Virus record (IMG/VR): IMGVR_UViG_3300029915_000096
Location: 1-33,372 of that record
Strand: one strand, 5' to 3'
Source of the DNA: a virus
DNA length: 33,372 bases
Shown: positions 28,753-33,372 of the stretch, piece after piece
Position numbering within the stretch: the first letter of the stretch is position 1
Layout: the number at the start of each line of letters is the position of its first letter
Position numbers and translations under genes: made by a program
The notes under the pieces: generated by a model
Told to the model about the DNA's origin: nothing
Database searches by the model: none
What the model saw: only the letters and a program-made list of their open reading frames with translations

Positions 28753-28787
28753 TCGCCTAACGGCAGAGCAAGGGGAGTTGGAGTAAC

Positions 28788-29843
28788 ATGGCAGCGTTTA
28801 GCGGTGGAATTACAGGGGGCATTGTCCCCGGCGGCGCAATTGGCGCGCAACTTGCGGCGATCACCCGCCGCGCGGCTGTGCCGTCCGTCTTCGTCCAGAT
28901 TTACCAGGGGCATCCGCTTCTGTCGCTATTGCTTAGCAACGCGCAGTCGGCCAAGGGTGGTATCAGCCAGGTCACGATCCCGGCGCAGGGCGCATCCTTT
29001 GTGCAGTTCTCGTGGGGCTCTTTTGCCGGCGACTTCCCGATGCCGGAAGATCAGGCCGCGATTCAGAATGCCCAGTTCAATCTCAAGCTTGGCATGTGCC
29101 CGATTGGCTTCTTCGGCATGGAGGCGCTGATCCAGTCATCGGAAGTCATCATTCCGAAACTTCGCGCCGTGATGAGCGACGCCGCGATTGTCATCAAGCA
29201 GAACTTCGCCAGCGCGCTCTACACCAACAACTATGCCAACACCTTGGCGTTCGACTCGCTCTATCAGGCGTATGACAACGGCACAAATGTCCCAGCCTAT
29301 GGCGGCATTACACGCGCCGGAAACCAGTGGTGGAATGGCCAGTACATTCCCAATCAGGCTTCCATTGCCAACCGCACCGGCATGGCCATTACCCTGACCC
29401 GCGTGCAGAACGGCGCGGGCGGCGAGGCACCGGACTTTGCCGTGATGAACCCGGCCGATTGGGCGACGCTCATGGCCGACTTCATGGGCTACGAGCAGTA
29501 CCAGACCCGTCCGAAGTCGATCTACGGCAAGGATGATGTGGTCAACGCCGGCTTCCGTGCAATCCGCGTGCTGGACACGCCGATCTTCCCGGATCCCTTC
29601 TGTCCGCAGGGCGAGATGTACGCGCTTAATTCGCGTTATCTCGCGATGTATGTTTCCGAATATGCGCCGTTTGTGTTCTCCGGTTTCGAGTCAACGATTC
29701 CGCAGGGCCAGATCGCGAGCATCGGTGTTCTGATTTCGGCGCTCAACTTGGTCTGTGCAAAGCCTTCTTCGGGCGCGCATCTGACCGGGCTGGCAGCGCC
29801 GGCATGGCCTGGCGTCCTCGGCACAACGCCGGCCGTCATTTAA
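28788..29843 (+). CDS. Major capsid protein
   Basis: This 351-residue protein starts at ATG 28788 after a GGGGAGTTGGAGT ribosome binding site. It begins GGITGGIVPGGAIGAQLAAITRRAAVP, then SFVQFSWGSFAGDFPMPEDQ, and has a FAVMNPADWATLMADFMGYEQYQTRP middle and an ALNSRYLAMYVSEYAPFVFSGFESTIP C-terminal part typical of HK97-fold-like coat proteins of short-tailed phages. Size and position after a scaffold-like gene and before adaptor genes support it as the main coat protein. No delta domain or protease gene is present. Confidence 0.85.
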   Translation: MAAFSGGITGGIVPGGAIGAQLAAITRRAAVPSVFVQIYQGHPLLSLLLSNAQSAKGGISQVTIPAQGASFVQFSWGSFAGDFPMPEDQAAIQNAQFNLKLGMCPIGFFGMEALIQSSEVIIPKLRAVMSDAAIVIKQNFASALYTNNYANTLAFDSLYQAYDNGTNVPAYGGITRAGNQWWNGQYIPNQASIANRTGMAITLTRVQNGAGGEAPDFAVMNPADWATLMADFMGYEQYQTRPKSIYGKDDVVNAGFRAIRVLDTPIFPDPFCPQGEMYALNSRYLAMYVSEYAPFVFSGFESTIPQGQIASIGVLISALNLVCAKPSSGAHLTGLAAPAWPGVLGTTPAVI

Positions 29844-29864
29844 CGAGAGAAGCGGGAGAGTTTC

Positions 29865-30944
29865 ATGGCAGGACCAGTTTATGGCGGCGCGGGCATCACG
29901 GGGACACTCCGTGGCCAGTCCACGAATGTTCTCAATTTGCAGGCGGGGCAGGTGGCACTTATCCCATCCGGCAAGTGGTATCTGGAATGCGGGCCGTATT
30001 GCGCGTACCAGGAATACGACATCATCACTGGCATCTGGCGCTCGATCGGCAACGATACGCGCGCCAGCCGGACGGTCTATTCCGATGGCGCAAACTTCCG
30101 CGTTGCCAATCAGAGCGGCTGTGTTATCGGTGCCCTGCTGACCAATAAGGGTTCGGGGTACACTTCGGTCCCGACCGTCACCGATGCCACGACTGGCGCA
30201 GTGTATCAGGCCATTCTGGGTCCAGTGGTCAATACGGTCGTGACTGTCAGCAATGGCGGCACCGGCTACACCTATCCTCCGATTGTGACGTTCTCGGCGC
30301 CGCCGCAGCCGGGCGTGCAGGCTACCGGCCATTGCGCGATTTCGGGCGGTATCGTCACCACCGTGACGGTAGACGATCAGGGCGCCGGCTACACTGTCAA
30401 CCCGACCGTCACCTTCACCAATGATCCACGCGAGGGTCTGAATGGCGTTGCCATCGGCAGCGGTGCCCAGGCGACTGCCACCACGACCGGGGCACTGACC
30501 GTTGGCGCGGTTGTGGTTCTGGACCATGGCAACCCGGTCACGTCGATCCCGACCATCACGTTTGCGGGCGGCGGCGGTGCTTCCGCCGCGGCGACTTGCA
30601 TCATGAACTGGGCGATCACGGCCTATACCGTCACCACTTCCGGCACCGGCTATACCGGCGTTGTGGAAGTGACCGGCTTGGGCGGGTTCCCGGCGACGGG
30701 CGCGGCCTATACCAATCCCACGATCCAGTCCAACCTTCTGCGTGGGCGCCGTGCTTCGATCCTGGCGGCCTTGGCTACGACCTTCGCCAACATTACGGCG
30801 ACGGGCCAGACCGTCTATGACGGTGGCGCTTATCCCGGCGTTCCGAGTGCGCTAGTGACTTCCACGTCGGCATTCACAACGGCGGCCGGTCTTGGGTTTG
30901 CGGTTGGCGGTGTGAATGATACCTATCGCCTGTTCGCGTCGTAA
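29865..30944 (+). CDS. Beta-repeat virion protein, possible head decoration
   Basis: This 359-residue protein has an N-terminal body of about 90 residues (QVALIPSGKWYLECGPYCAYQEYDIITGIW) followed by about five beta-repeats with GSGYTSVPTVT, GTGYTYPPIVTF, GAGYTVNPTVTF, a SIPTITFAGGGGAS unit and GTGYTGV. It ends with a different C-terminal unit. This repeat type recurs in the long protein starting at 31788. A decoration, fibre or head-completion role is possible. It follows the capsid gene with GAGAGAAGCGGGAG upstream. Confidence 0.7.
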   Translation: MAGPVYGGAGITGTLRGQSTNVLNLQAGQVALIPSGKWYLECGPYCAYQEYDIITGIWRSIGNDTRASRTVYSDGANFRVANQSGCVIGALLTNKGSGYTSVPTVTDATTGAVYQAILGPVVNTVVTVSNGGTGYTYPPIVTFSAPPQPGVQATGHCAISGGIVTTVTVDDQGAGYTVNPTVTFTNDPREGLNGVAIGSGAQATATTTGALTVGAVVVLDHGNPVTSIPTITFAGGGGASAAATCIMNWAITAYTVTTSGTGYTGVVEVTGLGGFPATGAAYTNPTIQSNLLRGRRASILAALATTFANITATGQTVYDGGAYPGVPSALVTSTSAFTTAAGLGFAVGGVNDTYRLFAS

Positions 30945-30951
30945 CAGATCA

Positions 30952-30989
30952 ACGCGCGGGGCGCGCTTAGTTTAAGGCGTCCCGCGCGT
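30952..30989 (+). terminator. Hairpin after the beta-repeat gene
   Basis: ACGCGCGGG 30952-30960 pairs perfectly with CCCGCGCGT 30981-30989 around a 20-base loop, directly after the stop codon at 30944. No U-run follows, so partial termination or mRNA processing is more likely than full termination. Confidence 0.45.
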
Positions 30990-31008
30990 CCCGCCATCGG
31001 AGTAGAAG

Positions 31009-31788
31009 ATGGCGCAGGAACTTGGCTGGTATTTGAACGACGCCTCGGCTTTGCTCCGGGATTCGTCCAATCTGTTCACATCACAAGCGCAGCTCACCCG
31101 CTGGATCAATCAGGCCAGGCGCGAGGCTGCCAAGTTTACCGGCTGTATCCGCGCGCTGATTGCTGGCACTGCCCCCCAAGGCAATAGCGCCCTCGCTGGA
31201 ACGATGATCGCAGGCGCCGCCCTCGCCGGTCTGGACCAGCAGACATCTTTTGCCACAATCCCAGGCGTTGAGATGTACCCTTACGAGTTTGCCAATCCGT
31301 ACTTGCGGGCGCAGAACGCCGGTATAAAGGCGATCATCGATGTTCTGGATATTTCGGTATCGTGGGGGGCGACGCGGCCGACCTTGAACTGGATGCCGTG
31401 GGGAGACCTTCAGGCGCTGGCGCGGTCCTACAATGTCGGCGTGACCAGCTATCCATTTGCCTGGGCGTGCCAGGGTGATGGCACCCGCGGCAAGGTTTTT
31501 CTCTTTCCTATCCCCAGCGTTGGCGGCATCAGTGGTGAGATGGAGTGGGATGTTATTTGCATTCCGACAGATCTTAATACCAACGATGACTATGACGCTA
31601 TTCCGGAATCCTTTCAGGATGCGATCAAGTACCGCGCGGTCGCGCTTGCCCTCATGGCATCGTTTCGGTTTACCGAGTCTCAGGTTCATACCCAGATGTT
31701 CTTGACTGAACTCGGTGTTGATCGCGCGTCAGCCAAGCGCGGCGCAGTTCAGAATTATTATTGGCAAACTGATGTATTGGGCAGCTAA
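31009..31788 (+). CDS. Head-tail adaptor protein
   Basis: This 259-residue protein has an N-terminal helical region with LGWYLNDASALLRDSSNLFTSQAQLTRWINQARREAAKFTG, the typical start of short-tailed phage adaptors (SU10/P22 gp4-like), which bind below the portal. The rest is beta-rich with ISVSWGATRPTLNWMPWGDLQAL and FLFPIPSVGG, ending in DAIKYRAVALALMASFRFTESQVHTQMF. It follows the capsid block and precedes the stopper-like gene by a TAATG overlap. The order capsid, adaptor, stopper fits the family. Confidence 0.75.
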   Translation: MAQELGWYLNDASALLRDSSNLFTSQAQLTRWINQARREAAKFTGCIRALIAGTAPQGNSALAGTMIAGAALAGLDQQTSFATIPGVEMYPYEFANPYLRAQNAGIKAIIDVLDISVSWGATRPTLNWMPWGDLQALARSYNVGVTSYPFAWACQGDGTRGKVFLFPIPSVGGISGEMEWDVICIPTDLNTNDDYDAIPESFQDAIKYRAVALALMASFRFTESQVHTQMFLTELGVDRASAKRGAVQNYYWQTDVLGS

Positions 31789-33372
31789 TGCCGGACATCA
31801 ATGAACAGGCCAAACTTAACGCCGCCGCATCAAGGAGTTTAGGGCGGCCAGAAGGCTTTGCGCTTTATTCGCCGTTTCCGTTTGGCGGGATGAATTATCA
31901 GTCTTCCAGAATAGCTATAACAGATCAAGAATTTTATTGGCGCGAGAATTTCGTCCGCATTGGTGATGGTAATCTACGTACGACATGGGATGTTGGAACG
32001 CCGATTTATACTGCGTCCGGTAAAACCATTGTTTCATTTTTCTTCTTCTACATAGATGAAGATAATTTTGTGGCCATTTTCTTTTCGGACGGAACAGCAA
32101 TTCAACTTGATCTTGATCTTGGTACAACCGTATCGATCAGCTCGACGGTGGGGACATTCTATCTTCCCGGCGGAAATCTCCCGGCGTGCGTGCAGTGGGG
32201 CAGTCAGTATCTCCTAATCTCAAACAACAACACGCAAAACGATTACTGGATTTGGGATGGAGATGGCGGACCGCCGTTTGCCGGGCTTTATTCTGCGGGC
32301 GGTCTTGGTCCAGATGTAACGATCCTTGCCAATGGCAGCAATTATAATTCTACGCCGACGATGACCGTGTACGGGGGCTCTGGCTCCGGTGTTGTCTTGA
32401 GCGCGACTATTCAAGATGGCGGCGTAGTTCTCTTGGATGTTGTTAATCCAGGAACGGGATATGAAGTTGGCGATCAGCCGCAAGTGGCGTTCTCTGGTGG
32501 CGGCAGTAATGACAGCGCCATTTTGGAAGCGGTGCTCGCGTCCGGTGGCGTGCTGGCTGTTGATATTACCGCCCATGGAACGCTTTACACGACTCCGCCG
32601 ACAATAGGATTTTCCGGCGGCGGCGGGTCAGGTGCTGCCGCCACCGCCATAATGGGCGTGTCTGCAATTGCCATAACGGCCGGCGGAACAACTTACACGA
32701 CGCCGCCAACTGTTGTGTTTACAGGCGGTGGCGGATCTGGCGCAGCTGGGGTTGCTGTAATTAGCGGCGGGGCCGTCATATCTGTTACCATGACCAATCG
32801 TGGGACGGGGTATACCTCTGCACCAGGCATTAGCTTCACAGGTGGCGGCGGATCTGGCGCGACAGCGACATCCACTCTTTTTGTTATCGGCGCGACCGTC
32901 ACGTTGCCGGGCTCCGGCTACACATCAAATCCGGCGGTTTTGATTTCAGGTGGTGGTGGGTCGGGTGCGACAGCGACCGCCTATATTACGTCCGGCGGCA
33001 TTGGTTCGGTTACTGTCGTATATGGTGGGACTGGGTTTATTACGGTTCCGACGTTATCAGTGGTTGGCGGCAATGGAACCGGGGCGCTATTAACGGCGGT
33101 TCTGGCGGCAACAAGCGTCTCATCTGTCGATGTTCAAAACGGCGGATCCGGCTTTTTTAATGCACCAGTCATTACGCTTACAAGTTCAAGCGGGATTGGT
33201 TCTGGCGCTACAGCAACCGCTGTTTTACAGGGTGGTGCGATAGTTCAAATTGTCGTGACAAATGCCGGTAGCGGATACGAGGCGCCCCCGACCGTTCTCA
33301 TTACTCCGAATGCTCTGGATACCTTGGCGACGGGGGCTGCGGCGGTTTCTGTTTTAGTCCCGACCTCAATCG
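31788..33372 (+). CDS. Stopper/hub-like protein with beta-repeats, truncated by window end
   Basis: ATG 31788 overlaps the previous stop as TAATG, and the frame stays open for at least 528 codons to the window end. Residues about 1-175 (SPFPFGGMNYQSSRIAITDQEFYWRENFVRIGDGNLRTTWD and later QWGSQYLLISNNN) resemble the start of P22 gp10-like stopper or hub proteins that close the DNA channel. From about residue 178 there are nine imperfect repeats of about 36-41 residues with the pattern GTGYxxxPxVxFxGGGGSGA. The last repeat is cut by the edge. The repeats may form a beta-solenoid or be involved in host contact. Confidence 0.72.
   Translation, partial: MPDINEQAKLNAAASRSLGRPEGFALYSPFPFGGMNYQSSRIAITDQEFYWRENFVRIGDGNLRTTWDVGTPIYTASGKTIVSFFFFYIDEDNFVAIFFSDGTAIQLDLDLGTTVSISSTVGTFYLPGGNLPACVQWGSQYLLISNNNTQNDYWIWDGDGGPPFAGLYSAGGLGPDVTILANGSNYNSTPTMTVYGGSGSGVVLSATIQDGGVVLLDVVNPGTGYEVGDQPQVAFSGGGSNDSAILEAVLASGGVLAVDITAHGTLYTTPPTIGFSGGGGSGAAATAIMGVSAIAITAGGTTYTTPPTVVFTGGGGSGAAGVAVISGGAVISVTMTNRGTGYTSAPGISFTGGGGSGATATSTLFVIGATVTLPGSGYTSNPAVLISGGGGSGATATAYITSGGIGSVTVVYGGTGFITVPTLSVVGGNGTGALLTAVLAATSVSSVDVQNGGSGFFNAPVITLTSSSGIGSGATATAVLQGGAIVQIVVTNAGSGYEAPPTVLITPNALDTLATGAAAVSVLVPTSI

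Noticed and set aside
27568-28913. Two long minus-strand frames opposite the scaffold-like genes
   Set aside because: They are mirror frames of the GC-rich plus-strand genes, which have strong ribosome binding sites and a sensible head-gene order.
1-33372. CRISPR arrays and tRNA genes
   Set aside because: I saw no regularly spaced direct repeats and no cloverleaf-like sequence; the Cas4-like nuclease belongs to the phage recombination set.

Overview
The window is one stretch of a tailed double-stranded DNA bacteriophage genome, most likely of an alphaproteobacterial host. It carries a large terminase, a portal, a major capsid protein, a head-tail adaptor and a complete replication/recombination set. 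The alphaproteobacterial assignment is an inference from a GcrA-like DNA-binding segment, a DUF6511-like protein and a DUF1419-like protein. The virion looks podovirus- or short-tail-like: an adaptor is followed by a stopper/hub-like protein, and no tail tube, sheath or tape measure is visible. No rRNA, tRNA or CRISPR array was seen. Almost no space is unused: many plus-strand genes overlap by ATGA, GTGA or TAATG junctions.

Layout. 1-1735 (+): Ig-like small protein, two-TM holin-like protein, small protein and a GXSXG lipase, which looks like the end of a late or lysis region. 1767-11911 (+): DNA metabolism, with a GcrA/gp88-like protein, VRR-NUC nuclease, Sak4-like ATPase, SSB-like protein, DUF6511-like protein, HNH proteins, a Cas4/RecB-like nuclease, an N6-adenine methyltransferase, a RecD/Dda-type helicase and a fused primase/VapE helicase. 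11928-16140 (-): a tightly spaced operon led by a serine recombinase, followed by 13 small genes, many of them cysteine-rich, with a PP-loop (PAPS-reductase-like) ATPase and a DUF3850 protein. Its gene starts share nearly the same Shine-Dalgarno/start module.

16141-17254 (+): a divergent promoter region with a dyad and a structured leader, then a Mom-like DNA-modification gene. 17271-19094 (-): a second operon of small accessory genes (HNH, DUF1419-like, membrane peptide) driven by a good sigma70-type promoter overlapped by a perfect dyad operator. 19329-19727 (+): a ribbon-helix-helix regulator divergent from that operon. 19728-20108: a non-coding control region. 20109-25470 (+): packaging region with small genes, a J-domain protein, TerL, several hypothetical proteins and a glycine-zipper lipoprotein. 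25480-27276 (-): the portal gene, inverted relative to its neighbours. 27424-33372 (+): a 14-residue polybasic peptide, scaffold-like proteins, major capsid protein, a beta-repeat protein, the adaptor and a stopper/hub-like protein with many beta-repeats that runs off the window end.

The nucleases, Sak4-like ATPase, SSB-like protein, helicase and primase-helicase form a replication and annealing-type recombination system. The Mom-like protein and the methyltransferase probably protect phage DNA from host restriction. An 18-bp motif occurs in both intergenic regions that precede the plus-strand packaging and head units, and is a candidate late control element.
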